A stretch of 64,000 nt of DNA from Gp6-AA40 sp963772955 (GCA_963772955.1 CAVYZF010000008.1:186001-250000); one strand, 5' to 3'. Shown: positions 16,424 to 25,998, numbered from the stretch's first letter. Translations and numbers: made by a program. The notes: generated by a model not told the origin, from the letters alone.

Positions 16424-16495
16424 GAACTCCCAGCTCCCGACTGCCCAACCTCCGGGCGTTCCCTTGGGAGTTGGGAGTTGGGAGTTCGGGAGTTG
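16424..16495. repeat. Heptamer array, TTGGGAG word, facing arms
   Basis: Left arm 16424-16450 (GAACTCCCAGCTCCCGACTG...) faces right arm 16464-16495 (TTGGGAG repeated three times, then TTCGGGAGTTG). The arms are imperfectly complementary and could form a hairpin just upstream of the acvB-like gene. The same word family occurs at 46413-46424 and 48022-48075. Confidence 0.7.
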
Positions 16496-16510
16496 ATCCG
16501 AGGTGATGTC

Positions 16511-17287
16511 ATGCGGAACCTGTGCACCGCATGGGCGATTGTCCTGGGCTGCTGGCCGGTCTCTCGCGCCGAGCTTGCCTCCGCACAGAGAACGGACCTT
16601 GTGCCTGTTCGCGGCCACGTGCAATCAGTCCACCTGTACGGCGTAACCAACGCCCGTCCTGTCATCGTGTCGAGCGGCGACGGCGGCTGGATTCACCTCG
16701 GACCGCACGTCGCGCAACTGCTTGCGGCGCATGGGTGCTTCGTCGTCGGCTTCGACGTCAAGGCGTACCTGACGAGTTTCACGAGCGGCGCGACGACGCT
16801 CCACTCCGATGACGAGCCATCGGACCTGAAAACCATTTCCGACTACGCGAACCAGTACTCGCCGTCGAAGCCCATTCTGATCGGAATCTCTGAAGGTGCC
16901 GGTCTCTCGGTGCTGGCGGCGTCCGATCCCATCACGCAGCGTTCGATTGCCGGAGTGATTGCCATCGGGATGCCCGACCGTAATGAGCTCGGGTGGCGAT
17001 GGCGGGACTCGCTCATTTACCTGACGCACGGCATTCCGAATGAGCCCACGTTCAGCGCGGCGTCGTTGATCCGCAAAGTGTCGCCCTTGCCGCTGGCGAT
17101 GCTGCACTCGACCCATGACGAGTTCGTCCCTCTGGGAGACGCGCAGCGCATGATCGGGCTCGCTGGTGAGCCGAAGCGGCTCTGGGTGGTCGACGCCGCC
17201 GATCACCGTTTCAGCGACAACCTCTCGGCATTCGATCGAAGCCTGCTCGCGGCAATCGACTGGGTCACGCAGCACGTGCCACGGTAG
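16511..17287 (+). CDS. AcvB/VirJ family protein, probable aminoacyl-phosphatidylglycerol hydrolase
   Basis: A 258-residue exported alpha/beta-hydrolase of the VirJ family (signal peptide to about residue 26). VIVSSGDGGWIHLGP (51-65) is the family signature, and GISEGAG places the nucleophile at Ser127; HSTHDEFVPL and AADHRFSDN carry the likely acid and base. Agrobacterium and Rhizobium AcvB hydrolyse lysyl-phosphatidylglycerol and are co-encoded with the synthase LpiA; here the mprF-type synthase follows four bases after the stop, the same pairing. I start at ATG 16511 (GAGGTG site) because the upstream in-frame codon lies in a repeat array. Bacterial acvB is often longer; this is the short VirJ form. 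Confidence 0.88.
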   Translation: MRNLCTAWAIVLGCWPVSRAELASAQRTDLVPVRGHVQSVHLYGVTNARPVIVSSGDGGWIHLGPHVAQLLAAHGCFVVGFDVKAYLTSFTSGATTLHSDDEPSDLKTISDYANQYSPSKPILIGISEGAGLSVLAASDPITQRSIAGVIAIGMPDRNELGWRWRDSLIYLTHGIPNEPTFSAASLIRKVSPLPLAMLHSTHDEFVPLGDAQRMIGLAGEPKRLWVVDAADHRFSDNLSAFDRSLLAAIDWVTQHVPR

Positions 17288-17291
17288 CGTG

Positions 17292-19838
17292 ATGAGCGGT
17301 CGTGCGCAGGGCGCGCTCTCGTCGATCCTCGGGTTGGCGCTGTTTCTCGTCGCCCTGGTCGTGCTGTGGCATCAGCTCTCGGAGGTCACCTGGCGCGCCC
17401 TGTTGGCCGACGTCGTCGCGACGCCGCCGAAGGCGCTGGCGCTCGCGCTCCTGCTGACGTCGCTCAGTTACCTCACCCTCAGCGGATACGACTTCGTGGC
17501 GATGGCCTACATCCGCAAGAGCCTGCCACGCGCGCACGTCGGATGGGTATCGTTCCTGGCCTATGCGGTGGCGAACAACGTGGGGTTCGCGGCGCTCTCA
17601 GGAGCATCGGTCCGCTATCGGTTTTACACGCGATGGGGGCTGACCGCCGAGGACCTGTCGCTCATCGTGCTGTCGAATTCGGTCGCCTGCTGGTTGGGGT
17701 TGTCAATGCTGGGTGGCATCAGCCTCGTGACAGCCCCGAACGCGGTGGCCACGCTCCCGTGGCCCCGGTGGACAGTGCCAGTTGGCTGGCTGTTCATCGG
17801 GGTCGCGGTTGCGTATGTGATCCTCGTGGCGACCTGGCGCGCACCTGTTCGCGTGCGCGGATTCTCGGTCCCGTCGCCGCGCGTGCGCCTGGCGATCGCG
17901 CAACTCACGGTGTCGGCGATCGACTGGACCCTGGCCGCTGCTGTGCTCTACGTCCTTCTTCCCGCGAGCCCGGCGACATTCGTCAACGTCCTGGCCGCGT
18001 TTCTCCTCGCGCAGCTTGTGGGCCTCGCCAGTCACATTCCTGGCGGCATCGGCGTCTTCGAGGGGCTGATCGTCTTTGCGCTGTCGCCCTTCCTGACCGC
18101 GTCGCAGCTCCTGCCCGCGCTCGTCGTCTACCGCGCGATCTACTACGTCCTGCCGCTGTCGGTCGCACTGATCGGGCTGGTCGTCGATGAGGCGCTGCTG
18201 CGCCGCGCCCATGCCGTGCGATTCGCCGCGTCGATCGGACGAATCACGGAGCGGATGACGCCGCAGATGCTGGCGACGTTCACGTTTGTTGCCGGCGTCG
18301 TCCTGCTGTTCTCGGGCGCCACGCCCGCCGATGCGGATCGCCTCCGCTGGCTCGAACGTCTGCTTCCGCTTGGCGTGATCGAGGCCTCGCACGTGACGGG
18401 CAGCATCGCCGGTGCCGTGCTCCTGCTGCTGTCGCAAGGGCTCGCGCGCCGGCTCGACGCGGCCTACTACCTGACGGTGACCACGGTGATCGCGGGTGTG
18501 GTGGCGTCGCTGTTGAAGGGTTTCGACTACGAAGAGGCGCTGGTCCTGGTCGCGCTGATTGCCGTGCTGCGCGTATCGCGGCCGGCATTCAATCGCAAGG
18601 CGGCGTTCTTTGCGACGAGATTCTCGACCGCGTGGATCGCCGCCGTCGTCGCCGCGCTCGTCGCGTCGGTGTGGCTCGGGCTGTTTGCATTCAAGCACGT
18701 CGAGTACTCGCACGATCTCTGGTGGCAGTTCGAGCTCGAAGACCACGCCTCTCGCTTTCTGCGCGGATCGGTCGGCGCTGCCACCGTCGTTCTGCTCTTT
18801 GCGGTCGCGCGACTTCTCCGGCATGCGCCGCATGAAGTCGAGCCGCCGTCCGAAGCGGATCTCGAGGACGCGGGTCGCATCATCGCCGCACAGGACTCGA
18901 CGTTTCCGTATCTGGTGTACCTCGAAGACAAAGCGCTGCTCTTCGACGAGCGGCGCGAGGCGTTCATCATGTACGGCGTGCAGGGGCGGACGTGGGTGGC
19001 GCTCGGCGATCCCGTTGGGCCCCCTGCGCTCGTGCCCGATCTCATTCGGTTGTTCATCGCCCGATGCGATGACTACGGCGGCACGCCAGTGTTTTATGAA
19101 GTCGGAACGAAGTACCTGCATCACTACGCCGACTTCGGATTGACGTTCGTGAAGGTTGGCGAAGAGGCGCGGGTCGATCTCGAGCGCTTCACGCTGGACG
19201 GTCCGCGCGGCGCGCGGTTTCGACAACTCGTGCGGCGTCTTGAAAAGGACGGCGGCATCTTTCGCGTCCTTCCGACCGATGAAGTCCGCCAGCGGATGGA
19301 CGAACTCCGCGCGGTCTCCGACGACTGGCTGCGATCGCGTGCGGTCGCCGAGAAGGGCTTCTCGCTTGGCTGCTTCGAGCCCGACTACGTCGCTCGCTTT
19401 CCGGCGGCCATCGTCGAGTGCGGCCAGCAGATAGAGGCGTTCGCGACGCTCTGGCCCGGGTTGCTGGGGCAGGAGGTGTCGACCGATCTCATGCGCCATC
19501 ACCGTGACGCGCCGAAGAGCGTCATGGAGGCACTCTTCACACACCTGATGATCTGGAGCAGGGCAGAAGGCTATCGCTGGTTCGTCATGGGGATGGCGCC
19601 GATGTCGGGATTCGAGTCGTCGCCGATTGCGCCGCTGTGGGCGCGTGCCGGGCGTCTGCTCTACGAGCACGGCACGCCGCTCTACAACTTTCAGGGGCTG
19701 CGCGCGTTCAAGGACAAGTTCGATCCGGTCTGGGAGTCGAGGTATCTCGTGTATCCCGGCGGGCTCGCGTTGCTGCGTATTGCCGCCGACGTCTCCGCGC
19801 TGGTCTCGGGCGGCTATCGGCGAATCTTCGCGAAGTAA
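17292..19838 (+). CDS. mprF: Bifunctional phosphatidylglycerol lysyltransferase/flippase MprF (LpiA-like)
   Basis: An 848-residue membrane protein of normal MprF length. The N-terminal flippase part has many helices (AVANNVGFAALSGASVRYRF, LASHIPGGIGVFEGLIVF, YRAIYYVLPL), a second membrane block covers about 320-500, and residues 525-840 form the DUF2156 synthase domain (STFPYLVYLEDKALLF, RTWVALGDPVG, FVMGMAPMSGFE, YNFQGLRAFKDKFDP). It transfers an amino acid from aminoacyl-tRNA to phosphatidylglycerol and flips the product outward, lowering surface negative charge against cationic peptides and acid. It starts four bases after acvB. The amino acid (Lys, Ala or other) cannot be decided. Confidence 0.93.
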   Translation: MSGRAQGALSSILGLALFLVALVVLWHQLSEVTWRALLADVVATPPKALALALLLTSLSYLTLSGYDFVAMAYIRKSLPRAHVGWVSFLAYAVANNVGFAALSGASVRYRFYTRWGLTAEDLSLIVLSNSVACWLGLSMLGGISLVTAPNAVATLPWPRWTVPVGWLFIGVAVAYVILVATWRAPVRVRGFSVPSPRVRLAIAQLTVSAIDWTLAAAVLYVLLPASPATFVNVLAAFLLAQLVGLASHIPGGIGVFEGLIVFALSPFLTASQLLPALVVYRAIYYVLPLSVALIGLVVDEALLRRAHAVRFAASIGRITERMTPQMLATFTFVAGVVLLFSGATPADADRLRWLERLLPLGVIEASHVTGSIAGAVLLLLSQGLARRLDAAYYLTVTTVIAGVVASLLKGFDYEEALVLVALIAVLRVSRPAFNRKAAFFATRFSTAWIAAVVAALVASVWLGLFAFKHVEYSHDLWWQFELEDHASRFLRGSVGAATVVLLFAVARLLRHAPHEVEPPSEADLEDAGRIIAAQDSTFPYLVYLEDKALLFDERREAFIMYGVQGRTWVALGDPVGPPALVPDLIRLFIARCDDYGGTPVFYEVGTKYLHHYADFGLTFVKVGEEARVDLERFTLDGPRGARFRQLVRRLEKDGGIFRVLPTDEVRQRMDELRAVSDDWLRSRAVAEKGFSLGCFEPDYVARFPAAIVECGQQIEAFATLWPGLLGQEVSTDLMRHHRDAPKSVMEALFTHLMIWSRAEGYRWFVMGMAPMSGFESSPIAPLWARAGRLLYEHGTPLYNFQGLRAFKDKFDPVWESRYLVYPGGLALLRIAADVSALVSGGYRRIFAK

Positions 19839-19841
19839 GTC

Positions 19842-22742
19842 TCACAAGCCGTCGAGGAGCGCGCGCAACTCCGTCATGAGTCGCGACAGGCTCGCGTCGA
19901 CTTCCGCCCGCACGACCTCAGCCTGAGAGAGGTCGCCGCTCTTGCCCACCTGTTCGAGACGTCGGGCGCCTTCATACGCCTGCCCCTGCGAGAAGAGCCC
20001 GACCGAGCCCTTCAACGAATGTGCGGCCGAGGCGACCTCGACGCCGTTGCCGGCCTCGATCGCGCTTTTCACACGTGCGAGCGTCGCGGGCCCATCCTCG
20101 AGGAACACTTCGACGACGTGCTTGAGCAGATCAGCACGTCCGCCGAAACCCTCGATCAGCGCATCACGATCCACCTTGTCGGGCAGGGCCTGGGTTGTTG
20201 CAGCGGACGGGTCCGGCCGCTGTGCCACGACCGAGTCCATGGCCGAGAACAGATCCTCGGCGCGCAGTGGCTTCGGCACGTAAGCATCCATCCCCGCCGC
20301 GAGACACTGTTCGCGATCGCCGGCCATCGCGCGCGCGGTCAGCGCAATGATCGGCACGTGCCGTCCGGTCGTACGTTCGTGCTCGCGGATGAGGCCGGTG
20401 GCTTCGAGCCCGCCCATCTCGGGCATCTGCACATCCATCAGGATCACGTCGAACGTCTCGAGCACCGCGCGATCCGCGGCGAGTCGTCCGTTGCCGACGA
20501 TCGTGATTCGATGCCCCTTCTGCTTGAGGAGTGCCGCGACGAGCGCCTGGTTCGTGGGATTGTCCTCGGCGACAAGTACCCGCAGCTGCTTGCTGGTCTG
20601 ATCGCCTGATCGCGGCGTCTCCTTGCTGCGTTGCCGGCGTGACGAAACCGGTGTGGCGAAGGCGGTCACGATCGCGTCGAGCAGATCCGACTGCTTGACG
20701 GGCTTTGCGAGCTTCGCGGCGAAGACATGCGCCGCCCGTCCCTTGACTGCCGGTGCACCCGCTGACGTCAGCAGAATCATCTTCAGACGGCCGAACCGGT
20801 CGTCGCGCGCGACTTGTTGCGCGAGGCTGAATCCGTCCGTCTGTGGCATCAGCGCGTCGGTCAAGAGGAGATGAAACGGGTGGCCCTGTTCCGCCGCCTT
20901 GCGCAGAGATGCAAGCGCAGCGTCGGCGCTGTCGACAGAGGTGGCGCGCATCTGCCAGCTCGCCAGGATCTCGGACAGGATGAATCGATTGGTCTCGTTG
21001 TCGTCGACGACGAGGACGTTCAGGTCTCTCAGGTTCGGGGGGGGCGGCGGGATCGTGTCGCCGTCGTGCGCGAGCCCGAATCGCGCAACGAAGTGGAAGT
21101 TGGTGCCCTTGCCCACCTCGCTGTCGATCCACATGCGGCCATCCATCATCTCGACCAGTTGCGTGGAGATGGTCAGGCCAAGCCCGGTGCCGCCGTACTT
21201 GCGCGTGGTCGACGCATCCGCCTGGACGAACGCGCCGAAGATCTCCCACTGCTTTTCTTCAGGGATGCCGATGCCAGTGTCCCTGACCGTAAAACGGAGC
21301 CGCACGTCATCTGCGCCGCGTTCGTCGACGGACACGTTGACGGCGACCTCGCCGTCATCCGTGAACTTGATCGCATTGCCGACGAGGTTGAGGAGGACTT
21401 GCCGCAAGCGTCCGGGATCGCCGATAAGGGCATCGGGGATATCCGGCGCGATGCGACAGGACAGATCCAGGCCCTTTTGATCCGCGCGCGGGGCGAGCAG
21501 CTTGACGCTGTCTTCGACCGTGTCGCGGAAGTGAAACGGCGCCCGCTCGAGCGTCAGCCGGCGCGCCTCGATCTTCGAGACGTCCAGGATGTCGTCGATG
21601 ATCGTCATCAGCGACTCGGCCGATTCCCGCGCGGTGCGGATGTACTCGCGTTGCTGAGGCGTGAGCCGCGTCTGCAGCGTCAGGTCCGTCATGCCGATGA
21701 TGGCGTTCATCGGCGTGCGGATCTCGTGGCTCATGTTGGCGAGGAACTCACCCTTCGCCACAGTCGCCTGCTCGGCTCGCTGCCTTGAGACGTCGAGCTC
21801 CTTGACCAGCTGTGAAAGGCGTTCTGCGTTCTGCTGCAATGCTTCCTCGGCCGCGCGGCGATCCGTCACATCGCGCGCGACCGCGTAGATGAGCCCCTGG
21901 TGGGTGTAGGGGGCGGACGCCCACTGCAGTCGCTTGTACGATCCGTTCTTGGCGCGATAGCGGTTCTCGAAATCGATCACCTGTGCGCCGGTCTGCAACG
22001 CCGACATCGCTTCGACCGTCGCCGCCTTATCGTCGGGGTGGACGAAGTCCATGAATGGTGCCGCGCGTACTTCGTCCTCGGAGTACCCGAGCACTGTCTG
22101 CCACGCCGGGTTGACGCGCACGAAATAGCCGTCGAAGGTGGCGACACCGAACAGGTCGAGCGAGAGCTTGAAGAATCGATCGAGATCCTCCCCGGCCCAC
22201 TTCCGTTCGACATAGATTCCGATCTGACTGCACACCGTGGTCATCATGGCGAGCAGCTCGGGTGCCGGCTCGAACATGTCGCGGCTGAAGAACTCCAGAA
22301 CGCCGCCAACGCGGCGGCCCTGTCGAATCGGCAGCGCGAACGCAGAGTGGAGGCCCGCCTGCGCCGCGAACCGGGCGCGAGGAAAGTTCTCGTCGGTCGT
22401 GACGTCACGGATCCAGACAGGCTCGCGAAGCTCCCAGACGCGCCCGGGCAAACCGACCCCACGTGGGAACGTACGTGCGAGCGTCGCTGCGATGAACTCT
22501 CCGAGAGGCAGGCCCGGTTCCCCCCACGTCCCGACACAGCGCAGGGTGTCGCGGGCGCGATTCACCTGCCAGACGGCACCGCACTGCCAGCCGAGCGCTT
22601 CGCACACGGCCTTGAGCATGCGCGGGGCCGCTTCTTCGAGCGTCGATGACTCCGCCAGTGCGCCGGCGGTCTCGAACAGCGCCCACTGCTGGGCGTTGCC
22701 GGAATCCCCGCCCTGCCCCGCGCCAACGGGACGCTCGTCCAT
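19842..22742 (-). CDS. Hybrid sensor histidine kinase: GAF-PAS-HisKA-HATPase-REC-REC-Hpt
   Basis: A 966-residue soluble kinase with no membrane helices. GAF spans about 30-175, PAS about 185-300 (GYSEDEVRAAPFMDFVHPDD), then a short coiled coil, HisKA with His339 (FLANMSHEIRTPMNAIIG), the ATPase (LVGNAIKFTDDGEVAV, YGGTGLGLTIS), receiver 1 (about 590-705, Asp in LLLTDALMPQ), receiver 2 (about 735-855, Asp in VILMDVQMPEMGG) and Hpt (AAHSLKGSVGLF). This is a complete internal phosphorelay of BarA type. It is divergent from a receiver-HATPase protein 71 bases away, a possible partner. Confidence 0.93.
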   Translation of the reverse strand: MDERPVGAGQGGDSGNAQQWALFETAGALAESSTLEEAAPRMLKAVCEALGWQCGAVWQVNRARDTLRCVGTWGEPGLPLGEFIAATLARTFPRGVGLPGRVWELREPVWIRDVTTDENFPRARFAAQAGLHSAFALPIRQGRRVGGVLEFFSRDMFEPAPELLAMMTTVCSQIGIYVERKWAGEDLDRFFKLSLDLFGVATFDGYFVRVNPAWQTVLGYSEDEVRAAPFMDFVHPDDKAATVEAMSALQTGAQVIDFENRYRAKNGSYKRLQWASAPYTHQGLIYAVARDVTDRRAAEEALQQNAERLSQLVKELDVSRQRAEQATVAKGEFLANMSHEIRTPMNAIIGMTDLTLQTRLTPQQREYIRTARESAESLMTIIDDILDVSKIEARRLTLERAPFHFRDTVEDSVKLLAPRADQKGLDLSCRIAPDIPDALIGDPGRLRQVLLNLVGNAIKFTDDGEVAVNVSVDERGADDVRLRFTVRDTGIGIPEEKQWEIFGAFVQADASTTRKYGGTGLGLTISTQLVEMMDGRMWIDSEVGKGTNFHFVARFGLAHDGDTIPPPPPNLRDLNVLVVDDNETNRFILSEILASWQMRATSVDSADAALASLRKAAEQGHPFHLLLTDALMPQTDGFSLAQQVARDDRFGRLKMILLTSAGAPAVKGRAAHVFAAKLAKPVKQSDLLDAIVTAFATPVSSRRQRSKETPRSGDQTSKQLRVLVAEDNPTNQALVAALLKQKGHRITIVGNGRLAADRAVLETFDVILMDVQMPEMGGLEATGLIREHERTTGRHVPIIALTARAMAGDREQCLAAGMDAYVPKPLRAEDLFSAMDSVVAQRPDPSAATTQALPDKVDRDALIEGFGGRADLLKHVVEVFLEDGPATLARVKSAIEAGNGVEVASAAHSLKGSVGLFSQGQAYEGARRLEQVGKSGDLSQAEVVRAEVDASLSRLMTELRALLDGL

Positions 22743-22813
22743 CAGTCCACCTCACCGGCCATCGAAGGTCAGCATTACACTACGGCAGCAGGGTTCCGCG
22801 TGAGAGATTCGTA

Positions 22814-23674
22814 ATGGCTGAGACCCCGTTCGGTCGCCGCATTCTCGTCGTTGACGATGATCGAGGGTTGCGCCATGTCTTGTCGGAACTGCTTCAAGGG
22901 GCCGGCCACACCCTGGCCACGGCTGGTGATGGCCCCGAGGCGCTGGAGATGCTCGGCGACGGATCGGGCTTCGATCTGGTCCTGCTGGACATCGGGCTTC
23001 CCAGCATGAGCGGGCTCGACGTCCTCGCCCGCATCCGAAACATGGAATCGCCGCCGCTGGTGATTGTCATGACCGCCGACGACACGTCGGCCACGCTGCT
23101 CGAAGCGGTTCGGCGTCAGGCCTATCGCTACATCCGCAAGCCGTTCCCGCCCAGCACCATCATCGACGTGGTCAACGAGGCCGGGACGCCGGCATCTGCG
23201 CTGTCGATCGAGGTGATCTCGGCGAAGCCCGAGTGGCTCGAGATCGTGGCCCCGTGCACCCTCGAGATGGCCGATCGCATCCAGTCGTTTGTGTTGCACC
23301 TGGAGGCTCATCTGCCCGAGACGGTGCTCGAAGCGGTGGCGTCCGCGTTCCGCGAGTTGCTGACGAACGCCATCGAGTGGGGTGGCAAGTTCGATCCCAA
23401 TCGCAAGGTTCGCATCTCCTGCGTCCGGGCGAAGCGGCTGTTGCTCTATCGCATCTCGGATCCCGGCGAAGGGTTCGACATCGACAAGCTGCGCCACGCA
23501 GCCATCACCAATCCAGATGACGATCCGATGCGGCACCTGCAGGTGAGAGAGGAGCAGGGGCTGCGGCCCGGAGGATTCGGCCTCGCGATGACGCGTTCGC
23601 TCGTGGACGACCTGATCTACAACGAGGCGCGCAACGAGGTGATGCTGATCAAGTACCTCGACGAGGGAGAATAG
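22814..23674 (+). CDS. Receiver domain fused to RsbW-like ATPase (anti-sigma type)
   Basis: A 286-residue two-domain protein. Residues 8-125 form a receiver (ILVVDDD, phospho-acceptor in LVLLDIGLPSMSG, Lys in YIRKPFPP). Residues 150-280 form a GHKL ATPase of the serine-kinase anti-sigma type, with N-box FRELLTNAIEWGGKF, G1 box SDPGEGFDI and G2 box RPGGFGLAMTRSLVDD. The STAS gene four bases downstream would be its natural antagonist. Phosphorylation of the receiver could switch the ATPase in a partner-switching module. The target sigma factor is not obvious nearby. I start at ATG 22814, since receiver homology begins eight residues later. Confidence 0.88.
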   Translation: MAETPFGRRILVVDDDRGLRHVLSELLQGAGHTLATAGDGPEALEMLGDGSGFDLVLLDIGLPSMSGLDVLARIRNMESPPLVIVMTADDTSATLLEAVRRQAYRYIRKPFPPSTIIDVVNEAGTPASALSIEVISAKPEWLEIVAPCTLEMADRIQSFVLHLEAHLPETVLEAVASAFRELLTNAIEWGGKFDPNRKVRISCVRAKRLLLYRISDPGEGFDIDKLRHAAITNPDDDPMRHLQVREEQGLRPGGFGLAMTRSLVDDLIYNEARNEVMLIKYLDEGE

Positions 23675-23678
23675 GGTC

Positions 23679-24047
23679 GTGGCCCCGCGCATGCGTATCG
23701 TCGAGCGGCGCATCGGTGACGTCACGATCCTGCAATTGATCGGACGTCTCGAGCTCGAGACCGGCGACCTGATCCTGCGTGACACGATCAATCGCCTCGT
23801 CGACGACGGGCAGGTCAAGGTTGTGCTCGACATGAAAGAGGTGACGCGACTCGACAGCGCCGGCATCGGGATGCTCGTCAGCAAGTACCTCACCGTGCGG
23901 CGCGCCGGCGGCACGATCAAGATCCTCCATCCAAACGAGCGCACCGACCACCTGATGGAGATCACCAAGCTGACGACCGTCTTCGAGGTGTACGACGACG
24001 AGGAGTCGGCGGTGAGAAGCTTCGCGAAGTCGATACAGGGTGTTTGA
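23679..24047 (+). CDS. STAS-domain anti-sigma factor antagonist
   Basis: A 122-residue single STAS domain of the SpoIIAA/RsbV type. VVLDMKEVTRLDSAGIGMLV places the phosphorylatable serine at Ser60. FAKSIQGV ends the protein. The start is GTG 23679, with an alternative ATG at 23691. It is almost certainly co-translated with the receiver-ATPase gene, and together they form a partner-switching pair. Confidence 0.9.
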   Translation: MAPRMRIVERRIGDVTILQLIGRLELETGDLILRDTINRLVDDGQVKVVLDMKEVTRLDSAGIGMLVSKYLTVRRAGGTIKILHPNERTDHLMEITKLTTVFEVYDDEESAVRSFAKSIQGV

Positions 24048-24152
24048 CGAGCGCCCCGAACAGATCAACGCCCAACTCCCAAACTTCAACGCCCAATCGG
24101 GCAAATTTGCGGCAAAGTCGCCGGCCCCGGCACGCGCGCCGGGCGGTGGTGC

Positions 24153-24158
24153 TAGACT
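24153..24158 (+). promoter_or_regulatory. Candidate -10 box (TAGACT) giving a leaderless mRNA
   Basis: TAGACT ends seven bases before the ATG at 24166, which has no ribosome binding site. Transcription would start at or next to the A of ATG. The same arrangement is seen at 40030-40035. No convincing -35 box is visible. Confidence 0.4.
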
Positions 24159-24165
24159 TCGCGCC

Positions 24166-25995
24166 ATGGCGAGGCCGGTGTTCGCGTTCCCCGCAGGGGT
24201 GCTGCGCGGATGCGGAGCGCTCGCCATCCTCTTGAGCGCCGCATCGGTCGTTGCGGCGCAATCAGCCGAAGGCTCTCGCGTCTTCCAGGCGTCCTGCATC
24301 AGTTGTCACACGGGCGCGGCGGACTCACGCGCGCCGAGCCTGGCTGCGCTTCGCGCGCGAACGCCGCAGGCGATCGTCGATGCGCTCATGACCGGAGCCA
24401 TGCGCCCGCAAGGCGCTCGACTCAGTGGCGCGGAGCGTCGAGCCGTCGCTGAATTCATCACAGGAAAGTCGATTGAGGGTGACGTGAGCGGCGCGTCGAG
24501 CGGACGCTGCACGGCGCGCGCACCGCTGCCGGATTTCGCGAAGACGGCGCAATGGACAGGATGGAGTCCATCGCCGACGAATAGCCGATTCCAATCGGCG
24601 GAGCAGGCAGGGCTCACGCCGGCGGACGTGCCGCGACTGACACTGAAATGGGCATTCGGATTCCCGGACGCCTCCGTCGCGTGGTCGCATCCAACGGTTG
24701 CTGCGGGCCGCGTCTTCGTGGGCAGCCAGAATGGCACCGTGTACTCGCTCGATGCGAAGACCGGATGCATCCAGTGGACGTTCAGCGCGAAGGGCGGAGT
24801 ACGGACGGCGTTGGCAGTTGCGCCGGCCGGCGCGTCGCGGCTCGTCGTCTACTTCGGAGATACGGCGGCGAATGCCTACGCTCTCGACGCGGAAACAGGA
24901 AAGACGCTGTGGGTGCGACGCGTCGACGATCATCCGTCTGCGCGCATCACCGGATCGCCGACGTTCTTCGAGGGCCGGCTCTATGTGCCGGTCGCGTCAT
25001 ACGAGGAAGCGCAAGGCGCCGACCCGCAGTATCCGTGCTGCACGTTCCGCGGAAGCCTCTCGGCCCTCGATGCGGAGTCCGGCGCGGTTGAGTGGAAGAC
25101 GTACATGATCGCGGAGACGCCGCAGCGGCGAGGGTCGAGTTCGACCGGCACGCCGCTGTGGGGTCCTGCCGGTGCAGGTATCTGGTCGGCACCCACGGTC
25201 GATGTCACGCGCCGCGCGTTGTACGTCGCGACCGGGAATGCGTACAGCGCACCGGCCACATCGTCCAGCGATGCCGTCGTGGCTCTCGATCTCGCGACTG
25301 GCGCGATTCGATGGACGCGGCAGGTCACGGCGAACGACGTCTACGTCACGAACTGCCGCGCGGGGAATCCCAATTGTCCCGACACCGTCGGACCCGATCA
25401 TGACTTCGGTAGTCCACCGGTTCTCGCACGCGCGGGCGGCCGCGATGTCATCGTGATCGGGCAGAAGTCGGGGATGGCGTTCGGAATGGACCCGGAGAAG
25501 AAGGGCGAGATTCTCTGGCAGTATCGCGCCGGGCAAGGCTCGACGCTTGGCGGGATCGAGTGGGGCGCCGCCGTCGACGGTGAACTGGCCTACTTTGCCG
25601 TGTCGGACATCCTGACGTCGCAGCCGGGAGGTCTTCACGCCGTGAACCTTACGACCGGGACGCGTGCGTGGTTTACGTCTCCGCCTGCGCCAACGTGTGG
25701 CTCAGGCCCTGGATGCAACGGTGCGCAGTCGGCGGCTGTGACCGCGATCGCGGGCGCTGTGTTCTCTGGCTCCAACGACGGCTCGTTGCGCGCCTACTCG
25801 ACGACGACCGGCGACGTGCTCTGGTCATTCGACAGCAATCGCACGTACACGACGGTCAACGGCGTGCCCGGCAAGGGGGCCTCCATGATCGGTCCGGGAG
25901 CCGTCGTTGCAGGTGGTATGGTGTACGCCAACTCAGGGTACGGAGGGTTCGGCGGGAGACCCGGTAACGTGTTATTGGCCTTTGGGCCGGAGTAG
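24166..25995 (+). CDS. Quinohemoprotein, polyvinyl-alcohol-dehydrogenase-like (cytochrome c plus PQQ propeller)
   Basis: A 609-residue exported protein. A signal peptide ends near residue 31; an N-terminal cytochrome c domain has CISCH at 44-48; the rest is a PQQ-type propeller with repeats such as LDAKTGCIQWTF, LDAETGKTLWVRR and LDAESGAVEWKTY. The vicinal cysteine pair in YPCCTFRGS (about residue 288) and PGCNGAQSAAV match PVA-dehydrogenase-type proteins. It probably oxidises a secondary alcohol or polymer in the periplasm and passes electrons through its own haem. It starts at ATG 24166 with an apparently leaderless promoter; an earlier ATG at 24040 overlaps the STAS gene. The next gene starts three bases after the stop. 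Confidence 0.87.
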   Translation: MARPVFAFPAGVLRGCGALAILLSAASVVAAQSAEGSRVFQASCISCHTGAADSRAPSLAALRARTPQAIVDALMTGAMRPQGARLSGAERRAVAEFITGKSIEGDVSGASSGRCTARAPLPDFAKTAQWTGWSPSPTNSRFQSAEQAGLTPADVPRLTLKWAFGFPDASVAWSHPTVAAGRVFVGSQNGTVYSLDAKTGCIQWTFSAKGGVRTALAVAPAGASRLVVYFGDTAANAYALDAETGKTLWVRRVDDHPSARITGSPTFFEGRLYVPVASYEEAQGADPQYPCCTFRGSLSALDAESGAVEWKTYMIAETPQRRGSSSTGTPLWGPAGAGIWSAPTVDVTRRALYVATGNAYSAPATSSSDAVVALDLATGAIRWTRQVTANDVYVTNCRAGNPNCPDTVGPDHDFGSPPVLARAGGRDVIVIGQKSGMAFGMDPEKKGEILWQYRAGQGSTLGGIEWGAAVDGELAYFAVSDILTSQPGGLHAVNLTTGTRAWFTSPPAPTCGSGPGCNGAQSAAVTAIAGAVFSGSNDGSLRAYSTTTGDVLWSFDSNRTYTTVNGVPGKGASMIGPGAVVAGGMVYANSGYGGFGGRPGNVLLAFGPE

Positions 25996-25998
25996 CTC

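Noticed and set aside
17703..19670. Long open frame (about 655 codons) opposite mprF
   Set aside because: Arg/Glu/Asp/Gln-rich composition typical of the antisense of high-GC coding DNA; no domain; mprF on the plus strand is certain.
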